64,000 bases of DNA, from assembly GCF_026230105.1 (NCBI RefSeq), contig NC_079475.1, forward strand, positions 10,990,125 through 11,054,124, written 5' to 3'. The DNA is from Diorhabda sublineata. Lineage: Eukaryota; Arthropoda; Insecta; Coleoptera; Chrysomelidae. The notes beneath the pieces are model-generated. The model made no database searches. It was not told the DNA's origin and saw nothing but the letters and a program-made list of their open reading frames with translations. Both the position numbers and the translations under genes were made by a program. Below are positions 36,463-51,400 of the stretch, piece by piece (within the stretch, counting starts at the first letter, position 1; each line of letters opens with the position of its first letter).

Positions 36463-39400
36463 TTATATACTCACCACACACGTTCCATAATGTATATGAG
36501 CCACCGACGTAACTACACACAAGCAATATAATAATAGTAGTTCCAAATGCGACCACTGGGTTAAAATTGACACTGCTGTTACAACGAAAGTGGGAATCAG
36601 GAGTAAATTGAAAGCATCACAGGTTGTATTACTCATTTGAGCGACGATCAATCGACACTAAAAAAAAGAAGGGACTATCGTGAAATTGTATCAATTTGTT
36701 TCGCTCATTACACTAAATGAAACATCAATATTAACACTCATATCATAAATAAATATTTTGTATAACTTCTATTAAAAGTTACACTTTTAATGACAACTGA
36801 CAGTGTCAAAAGTGATTACTTACGTGCGAGCGTGTTAATTTGTATATTATTAACGAGTGTATAATGAAGGTTATTATTCAACATTACTACTACGAACGCT
36901 AGCTAGTGGCATTAATGATTCAATGAATAATGGATCGTTGTACGCGAGTAGAATACTATACTTTATCCACGTCGGCTAAAAGTTACACTTTTAATGACAG
37001 CCGATAGTGTTATAAGTATTTTTTAACATACAAGCGTGTTAATTTGTATATTATTCACGAGTGTATATTGAAGGTTATTATACACGAGGTCAGGTTTACT
37101 ACCACGAACGCTAGGGAGTGGCATAAATCACCGAGTTAACAATAACTCGTTGTACGCGAGTAGAATACTATACTTTATACATGACGGATAAAATTTACAC
37201 TTTTAATGACAGCCGACAGTGTTAAAAGTGATTGTACACGTGCGTTATTCACGAGTGTATATTGAAGGTTATTATTCACGAGGTGAGGTGTACTACCTCG
37301 AACGCTAGGGAGTGGCATTAATCACCGAGTCAATAATAACTCGTTATACGCGAGTAGAATACTATATTTTATCCAGGACTACTAAACTTTTTGTTGTTGT
37401 TACATTATTAGAAACACTATTGTTTTAAATATAGTACATAGTCATCGAAAATTATAAAAATTGTATAATATTTCCATGAAAATCAATAGGTATCTAATTT
37501 TACAAGGTGATGGTATTTATTTTTAGTTATTAATAATCCCTGTTGCCAGTTCAAAATTTAAATGTCGTATTATAGGGATGATCAACCTTTTGAGATCCGT
37601 GGTCTACTGCGCATTAAAAAAATCGAAGGAGGTCTACCAATGGCAGAGCTAAATTAACGTAACGTACATGTTTATATATTTATTTTAGATGACAAGAAAA
37701 AATGGTAAATTATCTAATTTTTCTTAAAAAAAAATTGATATTAATATTTACCAAATAAAAACTTGAGAGATTCGTTGGAAAATTTTTAGGTAGGATAAGG
37801 GAGATGGCCCTGACATAGGAGTTGCTCCTCTGCAGGGGTTGTGAAGGTTGCATGGGGTTGTGTTCGCTGTCCTTGCTGAAAAGGAGGAAATGCGAACGAC
37901 ATTTGCCAAAAGAAAACGAAAAGAGAGCTCTAATAAGTTAAAACGGTTTTTCTCGGTTTGGGGATTTTTGGAGTTTACTCCTTAAGAATCGATTTGCATA
38001 TATAAAGGGCCCGGTATGAGAAAAATGTGAGGAGTAAAATCTATCGATGAATGACCTTGTTACGTTTTTGGTGCGCATCCTATGATGCGCAACTTTCTAA
38101 TTTGTCAGTGTCAACACACTTATATTGCTGTCATTGTGAAGTTTTATTATCATTGTGTTCCGCTAAAGTGAACTGAAAGTATTTTCAAATAACTATGGCA
38201 AAAAGAGGTGTAGGTGATATTCCCGGAACATCTAACAAACACGTGGTTGCAAGGTACGTTATAATTCATGTATTATATGTATGAGCATGTGCAATTTGTA
38301 TTTATTAAATATTTTAATAATTATCGATGTAGTTCATATAAATATATATTTGAAAACCAGACATAAAATTAGATAATCAACCCAATATGAATTATCGAGC
38401 GCATCCACATAAAATAGAAAATTTCTAACCTAACCAAAAATTAATTTTTTTGTCGATGTCTATAAATTCTTCCACGTTATTATGATTTATTTTATAAATA
38501 ATTTTTAAATATTAACAACTGTAGTCAATAATTCGATAATATTATCAGAAAAATCGACAATATTTTTTCATTATAATAATATTTTTATATAATTTTCTTT
38601 CGAAAAGTTATTTTTCAGCTTATTTAAATAATTTTCATGTACTATTTATTATTGTATGTAAAAGATTTAGTGACATAATTATTTTTTTATAACCATTTTT
38701 GTTAATTATTAAGATATTATATTTTAAATAAAAAATTAATTATAATAATTTAAAAAAAATGTTTATAAAAACCTTTTTTTATTAATTTTTTATCAAGTCG
38801 GTTAAAATTTTTATAATTATGCATTTATAAATTTTCTAATTTTTTTTTTATATTTTTTGACTAGGAAAAAATCTAAACCTCCAAAAACTCCAGCCGAGAG
38901 ACAGCGAGCTTACATATTAAAAAAAAATTAATGAAGGAAGCCCAAAATATTCTGGCAATCAACCAATCTTTTTTAAGTTAAATAAACTCTTTTTGTGTCT
39001 GGTTAGACTATCGAACTTAAGGAGTAAACTCCAGTCGTGCGACGGAGCTGACACACACACAAATTTTTTTTGTTTGTTTTTATTTTTTTATTTTTAAATG
39101 GGGTGCGGGAAAACTTACTGAACAATGTAATCAAAGTATTCTTGTGTCAAAAATTGATCACCCTATTTACTTCGTTTAGTTGAAATTTGGCACTTTATCA
39201 TGACAAGCTTATCATATTGTGATTGGTACGGGTTTATTGCAATGCGGAAACTACCCTTCAACAGCAAGAATAATTTTTAGTTTGTGAAACAAATAAAACA
39301 ACCAAATCAACACTTATTATTCCACAATCGACAAACATTAAGCAGTCACTAACCAAATGTAAAAATTGGACAACTACGATATTTAAAGGGTAGCATTTTG

Positions 39401-42400
39401 GCAGTTGTACAAAAAACATTGAATGACATTAGTGTTATAAATAATTTTATATTGTTCACTCACTTCCAACAATCACATCGTAAATAATTATTAAAATATT
39501 TTCAAATGATTATACTTACAGATATATTTGAAAAAACGGTTCCCAAAAGAAAAAATAATGCTCTAGGATCTGTTTCAACAATATTGCTGGGAGAGTATAA
39601 AACCCACAGAAGCGTTATAGAGAAGAATGCCCCTACGGACATGAGCGGTCGAACAGCATCAGTGAATGGTCTCATTTTTCCAGTTTTATTTTTGTAAGAC
39701 AAGTAAATATTGTATGATATTACAGGTACATTTGATATTAGAGAAGAAATATAGAGGAGCATCTCTAACATGTTTCCAGCTGTCCAATTGCCTATTTGAA
39801 ACTGCCAAAATTCGGCCCCAAAAATCTGAAATAAATTGTTAAGTAATTCGATCAATTATTTTCACAATTTCTTTAATAAATAAATATTTCTGTTTTATAT
39901 GATGACACAAAATTTTAGCATACTTCGTATTCATAATATAACACCATATTGGAGGGTTCTAATTTAGTTCCTGTTGTCTAAGGTCTTAACACATCACTCA
40001 TCATACACTTGTAAAAGGATTTGTCTTTTGCCTCAAAATAAGCTTCAGTTTCAGCATTTGAGCTGAATTTCTTGATGTCGAACATTTTTTTTAATCAGTT
40101 GTCACTGGGGACCAGATCTGTACTATATGGTGGACGTGGATACAATTTGAAGAGTAATTTCATTAAATTTAACAATCGTTGCCATTGACTTGGTAAAACG
40201 GTGATACAACTCTATGTAGTATTCGATATTAATTGTCTCTACCGTTTGGAGATAATCGATGAACAATATTACATGCGCATTCCAAATTACTGAAGCCATA
40301 ACCTTCTCAGCTGATTGTGCTTTTACAAGCTTCTGACGTGGTTCACTGGTCTCAGTCCATCAGATGATAATTATTTTGATTCCGGAGTGATTTGGTGGAT
40401 CTATGTTTCATCCGTTGTCACATATCGATGCAAAAAATATGATTTATTATGTGTAAACATGACTGAAACATCAGTACGTTTTTGTCGTTGATCGATTGTA
40501 AGTAAACGCAGCACCCACTCTGGAAAAATGTTTTTCATTGTCAAATATTTATGCATAATTGTAAACATACTGTCTTTCAATATCTAGCTATCTCACGCAA
40601 TTTCAATTTATGATTAGATATAACCAATTTGTGGACCTTTTACCAGTAACCACCTGACCAGAACGTTCACCATCATAGGTGTACGTACGACCACGTTTAA
40701 ATTCATCAAACCATTAACAAACGGTTCTTTTCGATGGAGTAGGGTCTGGATAACATTTTTGAAGCCATTGCTGTGCTTGTACAGTTTTTTTCCTTCAAGA
40801 AGCAATGATAAATTAACACAAGAAGATGTTTTGAAAATAACAAAAGTTGCTTCACTTCAAATGGCTGTTACTTTTTTCTGACTAGCCGAAATGTCATGTT
40901 ATTTTACACTTAGTCTTTTTAAGGTTGGCTTCGTAAACGTCATTTGGAGTTGGCAATGACAGCGTCATCTATCTCTCGATCACACTACATATTGAATGTA
41001 ATATTTAAAATGAAACAATTAGTTAGATGAAAAGTTTATATCAACAAAAAAAAACGGTAACGATATAAAGTTTGAACCAAAAGAAATATAAAAGTAACGA
41101 AATAAAATAAAAGCAACTTTTCGTCTCATTGTTATAGTATATGATTGGCTGACACAAAAAAACTACTTGGGTATTCAATTAAAGTAAAAAGAATAGAGAT
41201 GGGAGAAAACGAAAAACGATAACTATGTCAAAAAGAAACGAAACTACGAAAAATTTGGAAATATATAATAATTTTATAAAATTGCAGACTATAGACTTAA
41301 GAAAAATACTTGAATAAAAAAAATCAACTACAGAAACTTACCCCCGCTATTAGAAATGTTATTATTGTTCCCCACATAGAGAAATCGTATCCCCAAGGCA
41401 AGAACATCACTCCGGTATTGTATTTTTCAAAATGAGTCATATAAAAATTCATCATAACATTCCACATGGTAAAAAACATTCTGAAAGGAACTATACTATA
41501 TCTGGAGCCGCGGCTAAAAATGGAATACATTGCTCCAGGAATGAGACCAGCTGTATAAGAATCCAATCCATGGTCAAACAATTCCCCTAACGGGCCACTG
41601 GTACCAGTTTTTCTAGCTTGTTTTCCATCTATACCATCTACAAAAAAATAGTACTACTTAATACTCTGATCCCTTTCCGACCAAGACATCTTTTTGTATA
41701 CAAATTGTTTTCGTTCTCGAAAATTCAGACGTGCAAGTTTTAAAACTCTTGCATTAATCTCAAGTCTTCATAGTTTCTCCAACAGGAGCTTTGGCAAGAA
41801 AAAACGTCCAAGGAGGCTTCGAAAAACCACAACCGCTGAAGATTTACGTTTAGTAAAAAATAGTTTGAAAGAAGCTGGCCTTTTAAGAAGGGTGGCAGTA
41901 AAGAAACTTCTTTTAAGACGTCAAGAGGTTGTAGTGGGCTAAAGAACATGAAATTTTGACGCATGAAGAATGGGAGGGAGTTTTATGGAGTGATAACTCG
42001 AAATTTGAATTTTTCGAGTCTAAGAGAAGAGTATTTGTGGGAAGGTCAAAAGAAGAATGGATGTTAGATCCATGTGTAATCTCTATAATGTTTTAGAGGA
42101 CCGGCGAATGAAGACCTGGTAAAAATTGGAGAAAGAAAGCTATAAAAAATATTGAAGGAAAATGTAGTAAGTTTTGGCCAGCGCGTGATTGGCAGAAAAT
42201 TTATCTTCCACATTACAACGGTCCCAAGCATTCCGCAAAGAGTATTTAAAAGAATTAGAAAAGAAAAATGTACTGAAAGCATTTGTCCGTCAAAGTCGCC
42301 CGACTTCAACCCAATTGAGTTGTTGTGAGTTGTGCAATTCCAGTGAAACGAAATAGACGACGATTATTTGTGGAGGTTGTTACAGATAATACCAATATTT

Positions 42401-45400
42401 TATATCGAAATAATAAAAGCGAGAGGGAATTACATCGATGAATAATGAATTTAATTTGTTGTTTATCAACCAAACTGTATAGTGAACAAAAACTATTAAC
42501 CGGTTATTTATATATATACATTGAAACAAAGTCTTTGCAAACTAGTTTATGAACTTGTTAGTTGTGAGACGGTGGCAATCTAACATCAAAGTTCATCCAG
42601 CTTGGTTCTAAAAGAGCCAAAGTCAAAAATGCTAGTTCCGAGAAAAAGGCGTTGAAAGATATTTGAGATTTTTTAGAATGCTATAACTTTCTTATACTAA
42701 TATTCCCACTATTATTTTTTGTATTTCTTTATTGTTAATGTAAAGAAACATTATTTTATCATATGAAATTTTTTAACCTGTTACTATTCTATGTAAATAT
42801 TATGACATTGGCCCTTTTTAATGAGGATCCATAAGGCAGTTAAAAGGGAAAAAACATCTGATTTCAACAATTTTATTCACATAAAGTACTGTTTAAAGTA
42901 CATTTTTGGGATTCTGATTTTTATAATTTTCTTATTCATCTTCATCATAATCTGAAAATGTATCTACAACATCTGATGAACTCGTCAATTTATCCAGTAA
43001 TGCATTATAAAATATGCAACTATTCGACTGAATGTAGTGCATTAAGTCTTAAGTTTTTCATTTCTCAATGGTAATGGGTTGTTTGATATGGGTCATAAAA
43101 TGAAATAATAATCGGTGTTGGTAGAATGTTTCGGTATCTTTTTTCACTAAACTTATTGTTTTGAATTGCTCGTCATTTCCAAAAGAAATTTTGTACGGGA
43201 TTTTATTTGGTTTGTCCTAAAGAAATTGCATCCATTTGATTTTGGTCCAATTAACTGGCTCGCTGGTAGTATTGACTTTTTTTTTGTACAAACGATGATT
43301 TACGTGATTCAACGTCTATTTTTACGTTATTATTACCAAATCTTGACGATTTACGTGATTGAACATCTGTTTATATGTTATTATCACCAAGTCTCAACGA
43401 TTTACGTGATTTATAACATATATTTTTACGTTATTTTCACCAAAAGTAGGCGATTTACGTGATTTAACATGTTTATACGTTATTATCACCAAGTCTCGAC
43501 GATTCATGTGATTCAACGTCTGTTTTTACGTTTTTTCACCAAATCTTGACGATTTACGTGATTCAACATCTGTTTGTATGTTATTATCACCAAGTATCAA
43601 CGATTTACGTGATTTAACATCTGTTTGTATGTTATTATCACCAAGTATCAACGATTTTCGTGATTTAACATCTATTTTTACATTATTTTTACCAAAAGTA
43701 GGCGATTTACGTGATTCAACATATGTTTATACGTTATTTTCACCAAATATTGACGATTTACGTGATGTAACATCTATTTTTACGTTATTTTTATTAAATC
43801 TTGACGATTTACGTGATTTAACATATATTTTTACGTTATTTTAACCAAAAGTAGGCGATTTACGTGATTCAACATCTGTTTGTACATTATTATCACCAAG
43901 TCTCAACGATTCACGTGATTTAACATCTGTTTGTATGTTATTATCACCAAGTATCAACGATTTACGTGATTTATAACATATATTTTTACGTTATTTTCAC
44001 CAAAAGTAGGCGATTTACGTGATTTAACATGTTTATACGTTATTATCACCAAGTCTCGACGATTCATGTGATTCAACGTCTGTTTTTACGTTTTTTCACC
44101 AAATCTTGACGATTTACGTGATTCAACATCTGTTTGTATGTTATTATCACCAAGTATCAACGATTTACGTGATTTAACATCTGTTTGTATGTTATTATCA
44201 CCAAGTATCAACGATTTTCGTGATTTAACATCTATTTTTACATTATTTTTACCAAAAGTAGGCGATTTACGTGATTCAACATATGTTTATACGTTATTTT
44301 CACCAAATATTGACGATTTACGTGATGTAACATCTATTTTTACGTTATTTTTATCAAATCTTGACGATTTACGTGATTTAACATACATTTTTACGTTATT
44401 TTTATCAAATCTTGACGATTTACGTGATTTAACATACATTTTTACGTTATTTTAACCAAAAGTAGGCGATTTACGTGATTCAACATCTGTTTGTACATTA
44501 TTATCACCAAGTCTTAACGATTCACGTGATTCAACGTTTGTTTTTACGTTTTTCACCAAATCTTGACGATTTATTTTATTCGACAATTCGACGTTTGTTT
44601 TTACGATTTTTTATCAAATCTTTACGATTTTCGAACTTAATTTGTGTTTTTTCTTTGCATTTCGAAGTAAAAGTATATAAAATGCCCAGTCACAAGGAAG
44701 TTCAATGAGAGCATTTGTTCTTTTCCTTGTCTTCTCTATTAATGCATGCACTGAGTCTGCCTCCATGTGGGTGTGCCCTGTTTCGAGAAACTTGTGATTC
44801 ATTACTATTTTCCTACCTTTGCTAGATAATATCTTTAGTTAGGAATAAAAACATCTAAGCAACAAAAATATTTTGATTTTGTCCTGGGTACGAATCACTG
44901 AAAAAATTGACTTTTTCAATGTCGACTGGGATTTGCTTTAAAACCGCGTACAGACATAATGCAATTTCTCGACCTCCTCTAGCTGCGATTGTCTTTTGAT
45001 AAAATAATAGAAAATTTGAAAAAATTGACATTGACCCTTTTAGAACCAAGCCACAGATATAAAAGTCTAGAATAAGAAGATATCAGACTGTTTTTTATGA
45101 GAATTTTATTTTCTTCAAGACTTCTTTTTTGTTGTTAATCGTTTTTGAAAATAATAATAATAATGGTTTATAATTTTTTATTTGCAAAAAACGAATGATA
45201 TCGTATGGATGTACATCGGACGTATTTTCACGAAGTTTACCTCTATTTTTCACAATTTTCAACAATTAAAATAATTATAATTAATAACATTCTATTATGA
45301 TGAAATTTATCAAGTTGTTTTTATTAATTGTCTTTATTTGAAATAAAAATAAAAATTTAGTAAATTTGAAAAATAATTACCTAACGTGTAAGCGATGAAT

Positions 45401-48400
45401 AATAATATTGCTGCAATCATAAAAGGCCATTTTCCAAGTGATTCTACCTCTGGATGATCTGGATCCGAAGCGTAGAAGTTATAGTCGACCACAGCGAAAT
45501 ATATATACGTTACCACAGTAAACAGAAATCCAGTAAATGTTAGTAAATTGGGAGCTATTGATCTAGGACAGAACTAAAACAAAAAAAAAACCAAAGATAC
45601 ATGCGAGGACGATCCCAAAGTACCTCGTCTAACAAAGAAAACACAAAAATTCTATTTATTTTTCAACGTAATTTCTACTTTGGATGAAACGTGGGTCTAT
45701 CAGTTTACCTTTACCCGAAAGAAAAAAATAATGAAAATAATTGACTTGAAAGGGAGAACCGGCTCCAAAGAATCGTTCAATCCGGAGGCAAAACCATGGA
45801 TAATTTGATACTGATATCTGATTTTGTTCCCATTGGAATATGTCTTTCTGTTTAGTAGCAATTTACGGCTAGAAAGCGAAGAAAAAAGTACCGAAAGACT
45901 TAGAATAATTCCAATACTTTTTTTGGTCGATAAAAAAATGAAGATTTTGATATTATTTCACTACATATTAATCTTATTATTACTATAAGAAACAAATCTT
46001 TACACCACCAATTAAATAATTGTGAAAACTCCATAAAAAGTTGTTTAACTTGTTTATCTTCAAAACATTTTTCTACTAGTTACATACACTTTCCGGTACG
46101 TTTTCGTTGAGCCACATTGTATCGTACAAGGAGGGAAGACATAAAAATTATAGAAAAAAACTTACCTGAACTACCCAATTCCAAAAGGGATGCATAACAT
46201 ATATACTTAATATACCAGTGTCAATACAATTGTACTGAAACAAAAAAGTTTAATTATAGGAATAATAGACTAATTCATAAAATCTACTATTTTTTTTCTT
46301 GAATATATCGAAAACATTGTTGGAAATGATAAAAAATAATTATGTGAAAGCCTCAGTCCTTAATATTAAGAGATCCCGCATGATACATTTCATTTTCTTG
46401 TATGATTGACATGGGAAAACTTATTTTTTGAGTTTAGAATTTTATAACTCTTTAATGGTTCATCGGAAAGGGTTGATCGAATTATTCTCTTAAATAAAAT
46501 TGAAAGCTGTACAAAAAAGCTCTCTTACAATTTTTCGATAAACTAACACGTTTGGATGTTATTCAACTTTAAAGAGAAATATCAGAAATATCACCCGAGG
46601 AATGTCTATACGAGGACGGTCCCAGAAGTACCTGACCCAACAAAGAAAAGACAAAAATTTTGGAAAATAATATATTTATTTTTCAACGTTATCTCTTTTT
46701 AGCTCCATATACTTTTCCCAGAGATGTTCATGAAGTTCGATACCCTTTTTAGTATAAGAATCTTTGGCTAAATATCGCGAATAGGGAGCATGACGTAGCA
46801 ATTCAAACTTTAATTTATTGACTTAGGCCACTGCGATTACGGATGTGTAAGCTAGAGCATTGTCTGGATGAAATATACTTTCTTCTCAGCCAAAAGCGGC
46901 TCAAACGTTGCAATAAGTTCGCATAATACTCGCCGATTTCCTTCCTCAAGATAATCAATGAAAATTATTCCACGCGCAACCCAAAAATTCGACGCAATGA
47001 CCTTGCCTGCAGATGTAACGATGTTTACATTCTTTGGAATAGGTTCTCCCTTTTCAGTCCACTGTTTTGATTGTTCTTTTGAATCGGATGTGAAGTGATG
47101 GACCTACGTTTCATCCATGGTTATGAAACATTGCCAAACACTCGATGGAAACATCTTCACGACGCTGTTTTTGTTCCAATATGAGTAAACCATTTTATAT
47201 GCGACTTTTTGAAATGCCTACTAAGTCTGCTAGCTGGCGCACTTCAGTTGACGATCATCCAGTATCGCTTCGTGGATTTTCTTCAACATGTCTGGAATCG
47301 TCACCTCATTTGATCGACCACTGGTGTTCGCATCGTACGGCCAAAATAGAATCTATTTTAGCTTTTATATTGGTTGAGCTAACGCCTTTCAAATAGAAGT
47401 GTCGGATCACATAACGATTACCAATTTTTTCTATGTTTAAAAATTCAATTAAAACTTACTATACTATAATACTTAACAACGTGGCGTCTTCGAACTGTAT
47501 AGATTGTGTTCTTTCTAATATGGTGGTATTTTTCAAGCAACTACCGCCATATCTAAAAGAAAGACAACTAAAATGGTGACGATACTTACAACGTATGAAT
47601 GAAGAACGACCTTTTAAAAGAATATGGAAAGCGAAAATTGGAAAATAGAGGTAGACTAAGAAAAACGTGGGATAAAGTTATAACAGAAATATTGAATGAA
47701 CGAGGAATAAACTGGAAAGAAGCTGGCTCATAATAGGAATGAATGGAGGAAAATTGCCAACCATCAACATCCTATACCATTAAGTGGTAGAAGGGCTTAC
47801 AGATTATAATGTTCATATCACATAATATGTTTATAAATCATAGTATGGAGTTGTAGCTGAAATAAAAGAGTAAAGATATTTTCTATGTTCGTAGTTGAAA
47901 CTTAATGAATATAGGGTGTTTTTTGAGTAAATAGGATACACGTTTTATATGGCACTAATTACCACCCAATGGTGGTAAGTTCTCAAAGACAATTGATACT
48001 TTTTTAGTACTTACGTCCTTCAAAACAGTTGTTTACAATGAAGGAAGGAGAAAAATATAATTTTTCTTACTTGTACAAAAAACTTATGATTTTTTCTTAC
48101 TGTAGACAAAAAACTTTCATCCAAAATACATGGCACAGTTTTCTATCTATCATTCGTTTCCCTAGATAGCTCTGTTTTTTTTGTTCAATCTTTCCTTCCA
48201 GGTCTTTAAGAGTCGTCCTCGTCTCCTTTTAGTCTGCGATGGATACATCAATGTTTTCTTCGACCACCTGTTCTGCTCCATCCTCATTACATGTCCTTAC
48301 CAGAGCAGTTGCTTAGTCTGTAATCTCTCTGAAGTCGTGTATACTCGGTCTGTTCTTCTTTTGTTCTGGATATCCTGTACAATCTTTTTCTCCACAGCCT

Positions 48401-51400
48401 CTATATTTTTCTCTTGTCTATTTGTTAGTTACCAGCACTCACATCCATATGATGAAATAGGTTTCAGAATGACTTTGTATATTGTCATTTTCGTGTTTAG
48501 TTTAATTTTTTCTGACCACAGCAACGAGTTCAGAATTTGTGTAACTTTTTTTCCTTGTCGCACTCTATTTCTTATAACGTCTTTTGTTGTTCCATGGTAT
48601 GTTCCTAGGTATTTGAATTGTCTACATCGTCTAATTTTATTTATTTGCATTTTTATTGTTTAAAAATGACTGGTGCATAATTTTTAAACAAACGGTCGAA
48701 CGATAATAATTTTATTCTAATGTTAACAAAGTTTTTATTATTGTAACTTTAGTTTACAGATTATTGATAAAAGTTGATAAAAAATTTTATGGTCATGTTT
48801 TGCTATATCAGAACAGCATTGATAGACACAATAATCAATAAATAATGATATACCAGTCAATGGTATGTGGGTTTTTAACAATCTCCACTATCAATATTTT
48901 GATAACTTGATTACTTGTGTATTCGGTCAACTTTTATAGTCTGTACTAGCTTTTGGTTTCATCAAATAAACAGATAGCTGCAGAATCGATCAGTGGAATA
49001 TTAGACTATAAAACGTGTCTAAATTATATACTTTATCTTTGAAAATACATTATTTGAATTACTGAACTCTTTACAACTATGAAACGTTTAAAAGAAAAAA
49101 TTATTGCTAGCGAAGAAGTTTGGTTCTAATCTGAGGATGGTCAAGAATCAAGTAGATGTAGACGTTTTTTGAAGTGCAGTTTCCGATTTCCAAATTTTTT
49201 ATGACAATATATGACACTATTTAGATATTTTGTCTTCAGCGACAATATCTCTTTTAAAAGCTGCCACTGACCAGAAGTACCTGGTCAACGTAACCTCCTT
49301 TTAGCTCCATACACTTTTCCCAGCCATATTCAATAAGTTCGATACCCTTTTTATAATAAGAATCGTTAATTTTTGACCACCGAGCTCTTCAAAATAGCCA
49401 TCAACTACCTTTTCATTGTTAGAAAATCTTTGACCATAGAACCATTTTTTCAAGTCTGAGTCAAGTCAACAAAAAATAACCCTAGGGAGTTAAATCTGAC
49501 GAATATGGTGCATAACGCCGTTTCAAGCTAATGTGGATGCGCTAAAAATCTTTGTGTCCTGCGTACTGAGTATCCTTCTTTCTAACGTCGATGTTGAGAA
49601 GGTATTTTCTAATATGAAGTTCAAATGGACAAAGTCCAGAAACCACTACATAAGACCCCAACTTCTCATAACGTTAAATTTAGAGATGAGTTGCACTGAT
49701 TTCTTCTAAACAATATAGGGGCTTGATAAATGATGCACGTAGCAAAAAAATATCAGTGGAAAAAATGGTGACTGATGAAGAATGAAGAAAATACTGCACT
49801 TTATCCAGTTTTCTTTGGTTAATTTGTTATTTTTTTGTATTTTTATTAATCATAATATTTGTTGATTTGATGTCCTGGATCTTTGTAGTCCGATGTTGGC
49901 AACCCCGATTAATTAACATTAAAATTGGAACAATTTGTTAATAAATAATATTTTACGAAATATTATTCACTACAAATATACATTGTTGTTATCGGACAAC
50001 TCACTAGATCTTTTGGCCTTTTTATCTTTTCAAAACATATTCTCTTAGTGACGCGTATTTACTGATTTAAAATTAATATGATTTTGTAATAATTTTCTGG
50101 ACGATCGTGTAAATTTGAAATTAAAATAATAATATACAAATAAAATATAAACTAATGGGCATAACTATATCCCTACGTGATTTTTTCAAAAATATACTAT
50201 TTTTTTCTAAAAATATTGTGCCGTTATTTCAGGTATGGTATATATACTATGTATTGGATAAGACCCAAAAGTCGTAAATTTATGGCTATTTATTGAGAGG
50301 ATATTGCCGCTCTATTATAATAACAGGAATTTTCGGGCAAATATATAAAAATATTAAATTTTGATATGAGTAGAAGCGGCTGATTGAAACTAATTGAAAA
50401 CATGCAATTCGCGGGAGTGGCACACACTTCGACATAAAATTTGCCCATTTCCAACGAATTTTGCCCTCAGCTTTGAGAACCATGCTTGAAAATGCGCTGT
50501 TGCACCAGTTTTTCGTTCTTTGAGGTTAAGTTTAATTGAGCCGTCTTGTGATTTAATATGAATACAAAAATAAACGAAGAATGTCTTCTCCAGCGTGTAT
50601 TCAATTACAAACCACTTTATAAATTAGATAAAAAGTAATCAGTTATTTTTTAAGAGGTGTAGGATTTGAATTTAAAAAAAAAACACAAATAATTTGAAAA
50701 AATTGATTGGAATCGATAGAACGATCAGTACAATTTAATGTTTAAAGATGATTTCATACAAATATTGGCCGCGGCTCCGCTTTAGACATACCATGCGCAA
50801 GATTCAATTTTGGCACACTCTCTTCAACATATCAGCCGGTATTTCACGGATAAATGCTTTAATATTGGCTCCCAGTGCGTCAATCGTTGCTGGTTTATCC
50901 CCATATACATTAGCCTTAGCATGGCCCCACAGGAGATGTCTGAAATCGTTAAATCACACGATCTAGATGGCCAATTGACGGGCTCCAAACGTGAGATGAA
51001 CTGTTCACTGAAGGCGGCTCTCAATTTGGCCATTGTTTCGCGTGCCTTGTGGCATGTGGCACCGTCTTGTTGAAATCACATACCAGACATGTCCAACTCT
51101 TCCATTTTGGTAAAAAAAAAAATCGTCAACCATCACACGGTAGCGCTCGCCATTCACAGTAATGTTCCGGCCAGTTTTGTAATATTTTCTGTTTCAGTGA
51201 AGCTAATACCGCTGCAACTGATTATTTTTGCAGTTTTTTGTTAATAAGCCTGCAAGTAAACATTCAAGTAATTTACAAAATTTAGGGCACTTGTATCATT
51301 TTGTATTTAAATTATGGGAGTTCTTCAGATGTTAATTTCCACTTTTGCGTTCAAGTTTATCCGACGTAAGTAGATTGCAAAGTGATAACCCCGTGGCAGC

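Noticed and set aside
43578..44455. Long plus frames with repeated DLRDLTS..FTLF as a repeat protein gene
   Set aside because: They are produced by a 51-bp minisatellite whose unit is a multiple of three; no start context, splice or family support.
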